DNA of 64,000 bases from Thiothrix nivea DSM 5205 (GCF_000260135.1 NZ_JH651384.1:623693-687692); one strand, 5' to 3'. Numbered from the stretch's first letter, positions 18,913 through 28,528 are shown. The notes: a model not told the origin generated them from the sequence alone. Numbers and translations are program-made.

Positions 18913-19401
18913 TCATGATCCAAGCAACCATACCAGCAGTTGAAGGCATAAGAAAGCGTAAATTCCCGCCAAAATATCATCCAGCATAATACCCAGCCCA
19001 CCATGGATATTGCGGTCGGCAACCCTTACCGGCCAGGGCTTCCAGACATCAAACAGGCGGAACAGGCAAAAACCCGCCACAATCCAGCCCCACTCCACTG
19101 GTGCAGCCAGCATGGTCAGCAGGAAACCGGCAAATTCATCCCAGACAATGCCGCTATAATCATGCACACCCAGCAGGCGCGAAGACTCGCCGCAAATCCA
19201 GATGCCCGCCACCGATATTACTAGGGTAGCCAGCACATACCCCCACAGCGGCCACTGTGCCAGCAGCAGGTATAACGGAATGGCGGCCAGCGTACCCGCC
19301 GTACCCGGCGCAACCGGCGACAAGCCGCTGCCAAACCCAAATGCCAGAAAATGTACCGGGGAAGAAAAAACCGTATTTACCCGCACAACCACTTTTTGCA
19401 T
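18913..19401 (-). CDS. pgpA: Phosphatidylglycerophosphatase A
   Basis: 162 aa, matching E. coli PgpA. It dephosphorylates phosphatidylglycerol phosphate to phosphatidylglycerol in the inner membrane. Family motifs are visible: FGSGLSPVAPGTAGTLAAIP near the N-terminus, DYSGIVWDEFAGFLLTM in the middle, and LFDVWKPWPVRVAD with GGLGIMLDD near the end, which hold the conserved acidic residues. There are three or four hydrophobic segments (PLYLLLAQW, VLATLVISVAGIWI, WGWIVAGFCLFRLF, YAFLCLQLLVWLL). It lies between gltX and ybaK, all on the minus strand. The usual gammaproteobacterial partners nusB and thiL are not here. Confidence 0.93.
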   Translation of the reverse strand: MQKVVVRVNTVFSSPVHFLAFGFGSGLSPVAPGTAGTLAAIPLYLLLAQWPLWGYVLATLVISVAGIWICGESSRLLGVHDYSGIVWDEFAGFLLTMLAAPVEWGWIVAGFCLFRLFDVWKPWPVRVADRNIHGGLGIMLDDILAGIYAFLCLQLLVWLLGS

Positions 19402-19444
19402 CCGTATCCATCCTTGTCACATCACCAAAACACACTGCCCGTTG

Positions 19445-19924
19445 TCACCGCTCACGGGCAATCGGCGCAGCCACGCCTTTACACAAGGCAAGCAAATCCT
19501 GCGGTGCCAGTTCAATGTCCAGCCCACGCCTGCCACCACTGACGTAAATGCTGGCAAATTGCAGCGCGGAAGCATCCAGAACCGTCGGCAGCAGCTTTTT
19601 CTGCCCCAGCGGGCTGATGCCGCCCACAATATAGCCCGTGCTGCGCTCAGCGTCTTTTGGATCTGCCATATCCGCCGTTTTCGCATTCAACGCCTTGGCG
19701 ATCTGCTTAAGGTTGAGGAACATCTCCACCGGCACAATCCCCACCGCCAGTTTTTTACGGTCGCCATCCAGCGCCACCAGCAGGGTCTTGAAAACCTGCG
19801 CCGGGTCTAACCCCAACGCTTCCGCCGCTTCCAGCCCATAGGCTTCAGCGCGCGGGTCATGCACGTATTCGTGCACCTGGAAAGGTATTTTCGCTTTTTT
19901 TGTCTGCTGGATTGCCGGTGTCAT
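19445..19924 (-). CDS. ybaK: Cys-tRNA(Pro)/Cys-tRNA(Cys) deacylase YbaK
   Basis: 159 aa from the ATG at 19924 (MTPAIQQTKKAKIPFQ). The frame is open further upstream, but that part runs antisense to the thioredoxin-like gene and is not protein-like. The YbaK/EbsC fold is seen in VHEYVHDPRAEAYGLEAAEALGL, QVFKTLLVALDG, LAVGIVPVEMFLNLKQIAKAL and the glycine-rich YIVGGISPLGQKK. The enzyme edits mischarged Cys-tRNA(Pro) in trans. It lies 43 bases upstream of pgpA on the same strand and is divergent from the thioredoxin-like gene. Confidence 0.93.
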   Translation of the reverse strand: MTPAIQQTKKAKIPFQVHEYVHDPRAEAYGLEAAEALGLDPAQVFKTLLVALDGDRKKLAVGIVPVEMFLNLKQIAKALNAKTADMADPKDAERSTGYIVGGISPLGQKKLLPTVLDASALQFASIYVSGGRRGLDIELAPQDLLALCKGVAAPIARER

Positions 19925-20011
19925 GTCTGCCCGCCCTGATTTATCACCCCCGTATGATTTCACACACACGGCAAGATCGCTATAATCGCGCCTTCTTGAC
20001 TGGAGGTCATC

Positions 20012-20392
20012 ATGGCGGACTACACATTCATTTTCGACATCAATGGCATCGCGGACTTTGAGGAGCGCGTCACCAAGGCTTCGCTGCGCAACCCGGTGCT
20101 GGTCGACTTCTGGGCGGACTGGTGTGGCCCCTGCCTGTTCCTTGACCCGGTACTGAAATCCGTGATCCCCGAATACCATGGCAAAGTACTGCTGGCCAAG
20201 GTGGATACTGACGAAGATGAAAACATGAAATTGGCAGGCCGCCATCAGGTTCGGGGCTTTCCCACCGTCTTACTGATCGAGAATGGCATGGAAGTCGCCC
20301 GTTTCAGCAGCGCCCGTACCAAACCCTTTGTGCGCGAATTCATCGACAGCAACAGCCAGTTATTATTACGAGCAAATTTTACTCGGCCTTAA
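20012..20392 (+). CDS. Thioredoxin-family protein
   Basis: 126 aa with one thioredoxin domain. The active site is WADWCGPCLFLDP (CGPC) and the cis-proline loop is VRGFPTVLLIENG. The N-terminal extension (FIFDINGIADFEERVTKASL) and the LVDFWADWCGPC context resemble the N-terminal domain of YbbN/CnoX, but the TPR region of that protein is absent. No signal peptide, so cytoplasmic. The spacing of the second Cys is the classical CxxC. It could be a general disulfide reductase or a holdase-like variant; the specific partner cannot be told. It is divergent from ybaK and followed by a FIST sensor gene after 84 bases. Confidence 0.88.
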   Translation: MADYTFIFDINGIADFEERVTKASLRNPVLVDFWADWCGPCLFLDPVLKSVIPEYHGKVLLAKVDTDEDENMKLAGRHQVRGFPTVLLIENGMEVARFSSARTKPFVREFIDSNSQLLLRANFTRP

Positions 20393-20476
20393 ATCTGGCA
20401 TTCTGCAGTTCCCCATGGCATCATGATAATTAAATTTAATTAAAAATAATAATTCTTTAGCAATGGATGGTTTAAA

Positions 20477-21598
20477 ATGAAAGTTAGCACGCTTTCTTAC
20501 ACAGTTGAGCATGGCTTCTCATCCGATTTGCCCGAAATTAAAGCACCACAATTGCTTATCTTGGTTTTTGGCCACCCCAGTTTTCTGGAAAAACCTCAGG
20601 CTTTTGAAACACTGAAGGCAACCTATCCACAAGCCATCGTGATGGGCTGTTCCAGTGCAGGTGAAATTATCGGTAGTTCTATTCAGGATAACAGCCTGGT
20701 CATTGCCTTGGCACAATTTGACTCCGCTTCCCTGCGGATCGAGTATTCCAACATTGACGACCCGCTGGAATCCCGCAATATTGGACGCCTGCTTGCCGAC
20801 AAACTCAGCACCGATAGCCTGAAAGGGATTTTTGTCCTATCTGAAGGCTTACATGTCAACGGCAGTGAACTGGCGCAGGGTTTCAATGACGTAGTAGCAA
20901 AAAATACGATTGTAACCGGAGGCCTGGCGGGCGATGGTGTACGCTTCCAGCAGACTTGGGTACTGCGGGATGGCAAACCCGTCAGCGGCACGATCGCAGC
21001 TCTCGGGCTGTACGGCGAAATCCAGATCAACCATGGGTCTAAAGGCGGCTGGAAACCGTTTGGCCCCGCCCGCGAAGTGACCCGCGCCGAACACAATATC
21101 CTGTATGAACTGGCCGGAACACCGGCACTGACCCTGTACAAAACCTACCTGGGCGAAATGGCGGATAGCCTGCCTGCCGCTGGCCTGCGCTTCCCGTTGG
21201 CGCTCAGCCAGCCGGGGGATGGAAAAGAACTGGTACGCACCATCCTCGCGGTTGACGAAACCACCCAGTCACTCACCTTCGCAGGTGACATCCCGGTTGG
21301 TGCATACGCCCAGCTGATGCGCGCCAACCTCGAGCAACTGGTTGAAGGGGCCGAAGACGCTGCCATCATGAGCGCCACCGACACTGATCAGGAAGTGCTG
21401 TGCATTGCCATTAGTTGTGTGGGCCGCCGCATGGTCATGGGGGCAGACGCAGAAGAGGAAGTGGAGGCTGTGCTGGATAACCTGCCAGAAAACACCACCC
21501 AGATCGGTTTTTACTCTTACGGGGAAATTTCACCCTTTTCCAAAGGCAATTGTGACCTGCACAACCAGACCATGACGCTGACCACCCTGTATGAGTGA
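20477..21598 (+). CDS. FIST-domain signal-sensing protein
   Basis: 373 aa with the FIST N domain (about 25-215; LLILVFGHPSFL, VMGCSSAGEIIG, VVAKNTIVTGGLAGDGVRF) and the FIST C domain (about 215-365; LYKTYLGEMADSLPAAGL, PVGAYAQLMRANLE, GFYSYGEISPF). FIST domains are predicted cytoplasmic sensors of small molecules such as amino acids and usually occur beside, or fused to, histidine kinases or GGDEF proteins. Here no such partner is adjacent: upstream is the thioredoxin-like gene and downstream the rnf operon after 191 bases. No signal peptide or membrane segment. Ligand unknown. Confidence 0.9.
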   Translation: MKVSTLSYTVEHGFSSDLPEIKAPQLLILVFGHPSFLEKPQAFETLKATYPQAIVMGCSSAGEIIGSSIQDNSLVIALAQFDSASLRIEYSNIDDPLESRNIGRLLADKLSTDSLKGIFVLSEGLHVNGSELAQGFNDVVAKNTIVTGGLAGDGVRFQQTWVLRDGKPVSGTIAALGLYGEIQINHGSKGGWKPFGPAREVTRAEHNILYELAGTPALTLYKTYLGEMADSLPAAGLRFPLALSQPGDGKELVRTILAVDETTQSLTFAGDIPVGAYAQLMRANLEQLVEGAEDAAIMSATDTDQEVLCIAISCVGRRMVMGADAEEEVEAVLDNLPENTTQIGFYSYGEISPFSKGNCDLHNQTMTLTTLYE

Positions 21599-21789
21599 AC
21601 GTACCTGACCCATCTGTCGGTTTATACCCCGCCAGGGTAGACGCGGCTTGCCCCTCACGAATAGGGACAAGATATTTCTGACAATTATCATAGGCGATGG
21701 CTTTGCTGTAGGTTATAAACCCTAACCTGTGGCAAAATCGCCGCTTGTGTTGACAAGAAATTAACAGGAAACCGCGTAGAATCCCGCTC

Positions 21790-22371
21790 ATGGCAGAATA
21801 CTTACTCATCATCGTAGGGACAGTCTGGGTCAACAATTTCGTTTTGTCCCACTTCCTTGGCCTGTGCCCCTTCATGGGTGTTTCCCGCAAGCTGGAAACA
21901 GCGATGGGCATGGGGCTGGCAACCACTTTCGTCCTTACACTGTCGGCCATTACCAGCTATCTGGTCAATAACTGGTTACTGGAACCGTTGGGGCTGGAAT
22001 ACTTGCGCACCATCAGCTTCATTCTCGTGATTGCCACCGTGGTCGGGTTCACGGAAATGGTCATCCGCAAAACTAGCCCTCTGCTGTACAACGTGTTGGG
22101 CATTTACCTCCCTCTGATCACCACCAACTGCGCCGTGCTGGGCGTAGCGCTGCTGAACGTGCAGCAATCCCACGGCTTTGTGGAATCCGCCCTCTACGGC
22201 ATGGGCGCGGCGCTGGGCTTTACGTTAGTCCTGGTGCTGTTCGCGGGCATCCGTGAGCGTATCGCGGCAGCGGATGTACCCTCCATCTTTCAGGGCAATG
22301 CTATCGGCCTGATCACTGCCGGCCTGATGGCACTAGCGTTCATGGGCTTTTCCGGACTGGTGAAAGAATAA
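21790..22371 (+). CDS. rnfA: Rnf ion-translocating electron-transport complex subunit A
   Basis: 193 aa with six predicted membrane helices; N-terminus [29 protein letters not shown]. It has the conserved [11 protein letters not shown] Cys region and the pseudo-symmetric second half ([21 protein letters not shown]). RnfA and RnfE are homologous membrane subunits that form the core around an intramembrane iron-sulfur centre. The Rnf complex couples electron transfer between ferredoxin and NAD to sodium or proton translocation; in E. coli the homologue (Rsx) reduces SoxR. First gene of a tightly overlapping rnfABCDGE-nth operon; its stop overlaps the rnfB start by one base. Confidence 0.96.
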   Translation: MAEYLLIIVGTVWVNNFVLSHFLGLCPFMGVSRKLETAMGMGLATTFVLTLSAITSYLVNNWLLEPLGLEYLRTISFILVIATVVGFTEMVIRKTSPLLYNVLGIYLPLITTNCAVLGVALLNVQQSHGFVESALYGMGAALGFTLVLVLFAGIRERIAAADVPSIFQGNAIGLITAGLMALAFMGFSGLVKE

Positions 22372-22958
22372 TGTTTGCAGCAATTCTCGTCGTCGCAGGC
22401 ATGGCTGCCGTATTTGGCCTGTTGCTGGGCTACGCCGCTATCCGTTACAAGGTGGAAGGTGACCCGGTCGCCGACAAGGTAGACGCCCTGTTGCCCCAAA
22501 CCCAATGCGGCCAATGCGGCTTCCCTGGTTGCCGCCCCTACGCCGACGCCATTGCCAAAGGCGAAGCCGAAATCAACCGCTGCCCGCCGGGCGGTGAAGC
22601 CACTATCAAGGCGCTGGCCGAATTGCTGGGCGTGGAAGCCAAACCACTGGATGCAGAAGACGAAAATGCCAGTCTACCCATGGTCGCCGTCATCGACGAA
22701 CAAACCTGCATCGGCTGCACCCTGTGCATCCAGGCTTGCCCGGTCGACGCCATCGTTGGCGCAGCCAAACACATGCACACCATTATCGAAAAGGAATGCA
22801 CCGGCTGCAAACTGTGCCTGCCACCCTGCCCGGTTGACTGCATCCACATGATCCCGGTCAAGGTGGAACCTGCTTCCTGGAAATGGCCTTACCCCAACGC
22901 CAGCCCTAACGGCCAACCCGCCAATGACGACGTCACGCTGGCAAAGGTGAACCCATGA
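22371..22958 (+). CDS. rnfB: Rnf complex subunit B (iron-sulfur protein)
   Basis: 195 aa. An N-terminal membrane anchor ([21 protein letters not shown]) is followed by the Fe-S domain with [13 protein letters not shown] and a further Cys in NRCPPGG. Two ferredoxin-type 4Fe-4S sets follow: [16 protein letters not shown] and [16 protein letters not shown]. RnfB is the entry point for electrons from ferredoxin. The length is typical of gammaproteobacterial RnfB, shorter than versions with extra clusters. Its start overlaps rnfA and its end overlaps rnfC by four bases (ATGA). Confidence 0.96.
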   Translation: MFAAILVVAGMAAVFGLLLGYAAIRYKVEGDPVADKVDALLPQTQCGQCGFPGCRPYADAIAKGEAEINRCPPGGEATIKALAELLGVEAKPLDAEDENASLPMVAVIDEQTCIGCTLCIQACPVDAIVGAAKHMHTIIEKECTGCKLCLPPCPVDCIHMIPVKVEPASWKWPYPNASPNGQPANDDVTLAKVNP

Positions 22959-24520
22959 TCCAGACCTTACGCAAACTGTGGCGCTTCCACGGCGGCCTGC
23001 ATCTGGATTACCACAAGGGTGAATCCACCACCCGCCCAGTCCAGGCAATTCCTTTGGCAGAAGAATTGGTCATCCCCCTCCAGCAACACGCCGGTTACAA
23101 ACCCACCCTGACCGTGCAGGCAGGCGATTACGTATACAAAGGGCAGGAACTTGGCACCCATACCGGTTTCATGAAAGTACCGGTACATGCCAGCACTTCG
23201 GGAACCATTACTGCCATTGAAGAACGCCCTATTCCCCATGCTTCCGGCCTCGCCGATCTGTGCATCGTCCTCAAGCCGGATGGCAAAGACGACTGGGGCA
23301 ACGCCCGGATGCAGGCTTACCCCGACTACGCCCAGGTAGACGGTGAAACCCTGCGCCAGCGCATCTGTACCGCAGGCATTGTCGGCATGGGCGGTGCTGT
23401 CTTCCCCGCCGCCATCAAACTGAACGTACACGACAATGTGCCGGTCGAAGCGCTGATCATTAACGGCGCGGAATGCGAACCCTACATCACCTGTGACGAC
23501 ATGCTGATGCGGGAAAAAGCGGATGAAGTCATCGGCGGCATCCAAGTCATGATGCACATCATCAATACCCACCAATGCCTGATCGGGATTGAAGACAACA
23601 AGCCGCAAGCCATCACCGCCATGCAGGCAGCCATTGAGAAATCCGGCGACCCGCGCATCCAGGCCATGCCAGTCCCCACCCTGTACCCGACTGGTAGCGA
23701 AAAGCAGCTCATCAAGATACTGACCGGTAAGGAAGTCCCCAGCGGCGGCAGGCCCGCCAACATCGGGCTGGTGTGCCACAACCCAGCCACAGCCCGCGCC
23801 ATCTACCGCGCCGTGGTGCGGGGCGAACCGCTGATCGACCGCTACCTGACCGTCACCGGCAACGGCGTTGCTAAACCCTGCAACCTGGATGTGCCGTTGG
23901 GTACGCCCATCCAGCACATCATCCAGCAAGCGGGCGGCTATACCAACGCCGCCAAACGGCTAGTCATGGGCGGGCCAATGATGGGTGTTTCCCTGCAAAC
24001 CGACCTGATTCCAGCGGTCAAAGCCACCAACTGCATCCTGGTTGACAATGAAGCAGAGGTTGAGCCACCGCCTGCGCTGCCCTGCATCCGCTGCGGGCGT
24101 TGCGCGGAAGCCTGCCCTGCTAACCTGTTGCCGCAGCAGCTGTACTGGTATTCACGTTCACGCGAATTCGAGAAAGCGGAAGACCATCATCTGTTCGACT
24201 GCATCGAATGCGGCTGCTGCGCCTACGTTTGCCCCAGCCATATCCGGCTAGTGGATTACTACCGCTTCGCCAAATCCGAAATCCGTTCCTTGCGCGAATC
24301 CAAGGCCAGGGCGGATCTTGCCCGCCAACGCCACGAATTCCAGGCCGAACGGCAGGAACGCGCCAAACGCGAAAAGGCTGAAAAGCTGGCAAAGCACAAG
24401 CAACAGGCACAAGCTAATACCGACGATGGCAAGAAAGCCGCCATCCAGGCTGCACTGGAACGCGCCCAGGCCAAAAAAGCCCAGGCAGCCCAAGTCTCCG
24501 CCGGGGAATCAACGGAATGA
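22955..24520 (+). CDS. rnfC: Rnf complex subunit C (NADH/FMN and Fe-S protein)
   Basis: 521 aa. The N-terminal Rnf-C/SLBB part includes [21 protein letters not shown]. The NADH/FMN-binding region has [16 protein letters not shown] and [13 protein letters not shown]. Two 4Fe-4S motifs follow: [12 protein letters not shown] and [15 protein letters not shown]. The C-terminal 90 residues form a charged Ala/Lys/Gln-rich helix ([18 protein letters not shown]) of the kind that varies widely in length in gammaproteobacteria. It is the peripheral subunit transferring electrons between NAD(H) and the membrane part. Four-base overlaps with rnfB and rnfD. Confidence 0.96.
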   Translation: MIQTLRKLWRFHGGLHLDYHKGESTTRPVQAIPLAEELVIPLQQHAGYKPTLTVQAGDYVYKGQELGTHTGFMKVPVHASTSGTITAIEERPIPHASGLADLCIVLKPDGKDDWGNARMQAYPDYAQVDGETLRQRICTAGIVGMGGAVFPAAIKLNVHDNVPVEALIINGAECEPYITCDDMLMREKADEVIGGIQVMMHIINTHQCLIGIEDNKPQAITAMQAAIEKSGDPRIQAMPVPTLYPTGSEKQLIKILTGKEVPSGGRPANIGLVCHNPATARAIYRAVVRGEPLIDRYLTVTGNGVAKPCNLDVPLGTPIQHIIQQAGGYTNAAKRLVMGGPMMGVSLQTDLIPAVKATNCILVDNEAEVEPPPALPCIRCGRCAEACPANLLPQQLYWYSRSREFEKAEDHHLFDCIECGCCAYVCPSHIRLVDYYRFAKSEIRSLRESKARADLARQRHEFQAERQERAKREKAEKLAKHKQQAQANTDDGKKAAIQAALERAQAKKAQAAQVSAGESTE

Positions 24521-25551
24521 AATTCATCAAACGCACTTCGCCCTACATCACCGGCAAGAACGATGTTGGCCATGTCATGCGCCAGGTCATTTACGCGCTG
24601 GTTCCCGGCACGCTGGCACTGCTCTGGTATTTTGGCTGGGGCGTACTGAGCAACCTGCTGCTGGCCATCCTGTTCGCCGAATTGCTGGAATGGGGTATGT
24701 TGAAACTGCGCCAACGCCCGGTACGCCCATTCCTGAGCGATTACAGCGCAGTGGTGACTGCTTGGTTGCTGGCGGTCGCCATGCCCGCGTTTTCGCCGTG
24801 GTGGCTGATCCTGATCGCCATGGTGTTCGCCATTGTCATCGCCAAGCACCTGTATGGCGGGCTGGGTTACAACCCGTTCAACCCGGCCATGATTGGCTAC
24901 ACCGCCGTGCTGATTTCCTACCCGGTACAAATGACCATCTGGCCAGCACCACTGGATTTTAGTTTCAGCCACATCAATCTGGGGCAGGCACTGCAACAGG
25001 TATTCGGCGCTGGTGCGCAAGGCTGGGATGCTTTCACCTCCGCCACCCCACTGGATGCTGTCAAGGTCGACCTGAAGATGGGCAAACCGCTGGCAGAAAT
25101 CCTCAGTAACGGCAGTTTTGGCCTGTTTGCTGGCCGTGCGTGGGAATGGGTCAGTCTGGCGTGGCTGGTGGGCGGCCTGTGGATGCTGTACCAGCGCATC
25201 ATCAGCTGGCACATTCCGGCAGCATTGCTGGGCGTATTAGGCTTGATGGCAAGTATTTTCTGGCTTATCAACCCGCAAGCCTACAGCTCCCCACTCTTCC
25301 ATTTGCTGGGTGGCGGTGCGATGTTGGGGGCATTTTTCATTGCCACCGACCCGGTTTCCGCCAGCACCACGCCAGTTGGTAAGCTGTTTTATGCGGGCGG
25401 AATTGGCTTGTTTACCTACATCATCCGTACCTGGGGCGGCTATCCTGATGGCATCGCCTTTTCGGTCATTATCATGAATATGGCCGTGCCATTGATTGAT
25501 TACTACACCCAGCCACGGGTGTATGGGACCAAGCAGAGGTTTCCGGGATGA
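24517..25551 (+). CDS. rnfD: Rnf complex subunit D
   Basis: 344 aa integral membrane flavoprotein with about nine to ten helices, homologous to NqrB. N-terminus RTSPYITGKNDVGHVMRQV. The covalent FMN site is the threonine of the FTSATPLDAV motif, about residue 177. A conserved YNPFNPAMIGY segment follows LGG-type loop residues, and the C-terminal part has ATDPVSASTTPVGKL and IIRTWGGYPDGIAFSVIIMN, matching NqrB/RnfD. Start and stop overlap rnfC and rnfG by four bases. Confidence 0.96.
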   Translation: MKFIKRTSPYITGKNDVGHVMRQVIYALVPGTLALLWYFGWGVLSNLLLAILFAELLEWGMLKLRQRPVRPFLSDYSAVVTAWLLAVAMPAFSPWWLILIAMVFAIVIAKHLYGGLGYNPFNPAMIGYTAVLISYPVQMTIWPAPLDFSFSHINLGQALQQVFGAGAQGWDAFTSATPLDAVKVDLKMGKPLAEILSNGSFGLFAGRAWEWVSLAWLVGGLWMLYQRIISWHIPAALLGVLGLMASIFWLINPQAYSSPLFHLLGGGAMLGAFFIATDPVSASTTPVGKLFYAGGIGLFTYIIRTWGGYPDGIAFSVIIMNMAVPLIDYYTQPRVYGTKQRFPG

Positions 25552-26201
25552 ACAACAGCCTATTGAAAGAAATCCTCAAACCGGGCCTGCTCCTGGCTGG
25601 CTTCGCCTTGTTGGGTACACTGGCGCTGGCGCTGATTTACGGCCTGACCCTGCCGCAGGTACAAGCGAATGAACGCGCCACTACCCTCAAGCAATTGAAT
25701 GCACTGGTCGGCGCGCAAGAATATGACAACGACCTGCTGGCTAACCCGCTGACCTTGCCCGCCGCTGATTTCGGTAGCGCCGAAGCCGTCACTGTCTACC
25801 GCGCCAGCAAGCAGGGCAATCCGGTTGCAGGGCTGTTCATCGTCAGCGCACCAGACGGTTACAGCGGCTCCATCCGTATAGTGGTTGGCGTGCGCGCAGA
25901 CCAGAGCCTCGCGGGCGTGCGGGTGCTTGCCCACAAGGAAACCCCCGGCCTTGGCGACAAGATTGACGCAGGCAAAAATGACTGGGTTCTCGGCTTCAAT
26001 GGCAAATCCTTGCAAAACCCTGTCCTGACGGGCTGGGCAGTGCGCAAGGATGGCGGGGAATTCGACCAGTTTACCGGCGCTACCATTACCCCACGGGCAG
26101 TGGTCGGGGCAGTGAAGCGTACCCTGCTGTGGTCGCAACAGCATTTTGCCACGCTGTTTTCACCAACAGCTGCGCCCACGCCTCAGGAGGCCAAACCATG
26201 A
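25548..26201 (+). CDS. rnfG: Rnf complex subunit G (periplasmic flavoprotein)
   Basis: 217 aa. One N-terminal membrane helix (LLLAGFALLGTLALALIYGL) is followed by an FMN-binding domain exposed to the periplasm. The flavinylation motif is FTGATITPRAVV, with the modified Thr at about residue 179. SIRIVVGVRADQSLAGVRVLAHKETPGLGDKI is the family's core. FMN attachment at this motif needs ApbE, which is not encoded in the window. It overlaps rnfD by four bases and rnfE by four bases. Confidence 0.95.
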   Translation: MNNSLLKEILKPGLLLAGFALLGTLALALIYGLTLPQVQANERATTLKQLNALVGAQEYDNDLLANPLTLPAADFGSAEAVTVYRASKQGNPVAGLFIVSAPDGYSGSIRIVVGVRADQSLAGVRVLAHKETPGLGDKIDAGKNDWVLGFNGKSLQNPVLTGWAVRKDGGEFDQFTGATITPRAVVGAVKRTLLWSQQHFATLFSPTAAPTPQEAKP

Positions 26202-26890
26202 ATTCAACTTACCGTGAACTGACTGTTGCCGGTCTTTGGCATAACAACCCCGGCCTGGTGCAACTGTTGGGGCTGTGCCCGCTGATGGCTGTCACCACCA
26301 ATTTCGTCAATGGGCTGGGCTTGGGGCTGGCAACCATCATCGCGCTGGTATCATCCAATCTAGCCATTTCATTGGTACGCGATTACATCCGCCCGGAAAT
26401 CCGCATCCCGGCCTTTGTACTCATCATTGCGGGCAACGTGACCCTGATCGAAATGCTGATGAAGGCGTATTTCCACGACCTTTACAACATACTCGGCATC
26501 TTCATCCCCCTGATCGTTACCAACTGTATCGTGATCGGGCGCTCGGAAGCTTATGCCTCCAAAAACCCGCCTGCCCACGCTGGTTATGACAGCCTGATGA
26601 TGGGGGTGGGTTTCATGCTGGTACTGGTGGTGTTGGGCGGAATGCGCGAACTGGTCGCCAATGGCACGCTGTTTGCGCAGGCTCATCTGATGTTCGGCGA
26701 AGCAGCACGTGGCATGACCATTACTCTTGGCAATGACTTCAAGGGTCTGCTGCTGGCTGCCCTGCCGCCTGGTGCATTCATCGGCCTTGGCTTTCTGGTC
26801 GCCCTGAAAAACTGGATCGACAAGCGCAATGCACAACGGGTCACCGTCAGTAAACCCACCGCCGCGCCCATGACGGGTGAGGCAGCATGA
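26198..26890 (+). CDS. rnfE: Rnf complex subunit E
   Basis: 230 aa from the ATG at 26198, which overlaps the rnfG stop (ATGA) and has AGGAGG ten bases upstream; a longer frame from 26129 only duplicates rnfG sequence in another frame. Six membrane helices, homologous to RnfA, with NNPGLVQLLGLCPLMAVTT (Cys region) and NILGIFIPLIVTNCIVIGR. Together with RnfA it forms the symmetric membrane core. The C-terminal 30 residues are a soluble tail. It overlaps nth by four bases. Confidence 0.95.
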   Translation: MNSTYRELTVAGLWHNNPGLVQLLGLCPLMAVTTNFVNGLGLGLATIIALVSSNLAISLVRDYIRPEIRIPAFVLIIAGNVTLIEMLMKAYFHDLYNILGIFIPLIVTNCIVIGRSEAYASKNPPAHAGYDSLMMGVGFMLVLVVLGGMRELVANGTLFAQAHLMFGEAARGMTITLGNDFKGLLLAALPPGAFIGLGFLVALKNWIDKRNAQRVTVSKPTAAPMTGEAA

Positions 26891-27519
26891 ACAAAGCCAA
26901 GCGGGAAGAGATTTTCCGCCGTCTGCACGACGCCAACCCCAACCCGGCCACCGAACTCGAATACGGCAGCGCGTTTGAACTGCTGATTGCCGTAATCCTT
27001 TCGGCGCAGGCTACCGACAAGGGCGTCAACAAGGCCACGGCACGGTTGTTTCCCGCTGCCAATACCCCAAAAGCGATTTACGCGCTGGGCGAGGAAGGCT
27101 TGAAGGATTACATCAAGACCATTGGCCTGTTCAACAGCAAAGCGAAAAACATTATTGAAACCTGCCGGATTCTGGTGGAAAAGCACCATTCACAAGTGCC
27201 CGAAGACCGTGCCGCGCTGGAAGCCTTGCCGGGTGTTGGGCGCAAGACTGCCAACGTGATCCTCAACACTGCCTTCCGCCACCCCACCATGGCGGTGGAC
27301 ACGCACATTTTCCGTGTTTCTAACCGTACCGGCATCGCCCCCGGCAGAAACGTGCTGGAAGTGGAAAAAGCCCTGCTGAAACATGTTCCAAAGCAATACC
27401 TGCTGGACGCCCATCACTGGCTGATACTGCACGGGCGCTATACCTGCGTGGCGCGTAACCCGAAATGCGGGCAATGCATCATTGCCGACCTATGCGACTT
27501 CAAGGAGAAAACTGCCTGA
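26887..27519 (+). CDS. nth: Endonuclease III
   Basis: 210 aa, the size of E. coli Nth. It is a DNA N-glycosylase/AP lyase for oxidised pyrimidines. The helix-hairpin-helix LPGVGRKTANVIL contains the catalytic Lys, and the catalytic Asp is in MAVDTHIFRVSNR. The C-terminal 4Fe-4S cluster is CVARNPKCGQCIIADLC, the classical C-x6-C-x2-C-x5-C spacing. It is coupled to rnfE by a four-base overlap, the conserved rnf-nth arrangement of gammaproteobacteria, and its stop overlaps the next gene. Confidence 0.97.
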   Translation: MNKAKREEIFRRLHDANPNPATELEYGSAFELLIAVILSAQATDKGVNKATARLFPAANTPKAIYALGEEGLKDYIKTIGLFNSKAKNIIETCRILVEKHHSQVPEDRAALEALPGVGRKTANVILNTAFRHPTMAVDTHIFRVSNRTGIAPGRNVLEVEKALLKHVPKQYLLDAHHWLILHGRYTCVARNPKCGQCIIADLCDFKEKTA

Positions 27520-27944
27520 TGTTTGGCCATGACCGTGACGGAATGCGCCGCTACTACCTGCAATGCTGGAAAAAATTTCAGCAAAAACAACCGTTGGATG
27601 CACTGGGACAACAAGTTGCCCAAGTGATTGCCGAACATCCGGAATACCACAAGTTGCTGGAACAGACTGATGCGGCTCTGCAACGCGATTACCTGCCGGA
27701 AAATGGTGAAACCAACCCCTTCCTGCACATGGGGCTGCACCTTGGCATCCGCGAACAGGCCGCCACCAACCGTCCAGTAGGTATCAGCGAAATCTATCGG
27801 CAACTTGTGATCCAATACGGCACTTTAGACGCTGAACACCGGATGATGGATTGCCTGGCTGAAAGCATCTGGCTTGCCCAGCGCAACCAGACTGCCCCGG
27901 ATGAAGCAGCGTATCTTGATTGTTTGAAAAAGGCGTCTAATTAA
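27519..27944 (+). CDS. DUF1841 family protein
   Basis: 141 aa from the ATG at 27519, which overlaps the nth stop (TGATG) with AAGGAG 15 bases upstream. It matches the DUF1841 pattern: MFGHDRDGMRRYYLQCWKKF at the start, HPEYHKLLEQ, then NPFLHMGLHLGIREQAATNRP and a C-terminal HRMMDCLAESIWLAQRN. Function unknown; it is found widely in proteobacteria and often after nth. The conserved His-rich LHMGLHLGI core suggests a helical bundle that could bind metal, which is only an inference. It ends tail-to-tail with the next gene, overlapping by four bases. Confidence 0.85.
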   Translation: MFGHDRDGMRRYYLQCWKKFQQKQPLDALGQQVAQVIAEHPEYHKLLEQTDAALQRDYLPENGETNPFLHMGLHLGIREQAATNRPVGISEIYRQLVIQYGTLDAEHRMMDCLAESIWLAQRNQTAPDEAAYLDCLKKASN

Positions 27945-28309
27945 TCCATTGCAACAATTACATTACTGTTGCTGACAGTGCTGATATCAAATACACGCGA
28001 GCGGCTGACATTATCCAGCTCCGCCTCGGCACGGTATACACCTGGCTCCAGTTCAAGACTGGCGGAGTGGCGTTTGAACGATTGCACCAGAGTAGAACGG
28101 CCATTTTTCACACGGTAAAGCTGCCATTGCACCGGGCGCATTGCTGGGCCATTATTCAAGGTTGCCATTAACAACACTTTCGACAACGGCATCTGTGCAG
28201 CTGAGAAAAAAACAGCATTTATGACTGCCGCTTGCGCTTGATTAGCAAACAGACATACTGCAATAACGGATAAACTTGCCCACACATTACGCAATTTTTT
28301 CACTAGCAT
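27941..28309 (-). CDS. Secreted protein of unknown function with a C-terminal beta-sandwich-like segment
   Basis: 122 aa. A clear signal peptide (LSVIAVCLFANQAQA-AV) is followed by about 95 residues rich in beta strands: VQWQLYRVKNGRSTLVQSF, then LELEPGVYRAEAELDNVSRSRVFDIS. The LEPGVYRAEAELD pattern resembles carboxypeptidase-regulatory or Ig-like modules found at the end of VWA-type proteins, but no family can be named. The gene points away from suhB and converges on the DUF1841 gene with a 4-base overlap of the stop regions. AT-rich sequence upstream (28310-28528) probably holds its promoter and that of suhB. Confidence 0.7.
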   Translation of the reverse strand: MLVKKLRNVWASLSVIAVCLFANQAQAAVINAVFFSAAQMPLSKVLLMATLNNGPAMRPVQWQLYRVKNGRSTLVQSFKRHSASLELEPGVYRAEAELDNVSRSRVFDISTVSNSNVIVAMD

Positions 28310-28528
28310 ACGAGATTACCTCTGGCTGTATTTATGATTAAGTAACCGCTCTCTTTTACTTCTTATATAAGGTTAATCCACCCCTTTAAAAATACAATTC
28401 GATTTTATTTTTAGTGTGGATAAAAAAACTGTTGGAACTTTTTTTCCATCCCTCAATACAGTGCAGAAAGCATGGCTCATGTGCTATCCTGACGCCCCTT
28501 TACATACCCCTATTACCGGAGTTTACTG

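Noticed and set aside
24259-25212. A 317-codon minus-strand frame over rnfC/rnfD
   Set aside because: The opposite strand encodes RnfC and RnfD with full motifs; this frame has the composition of a shadow.
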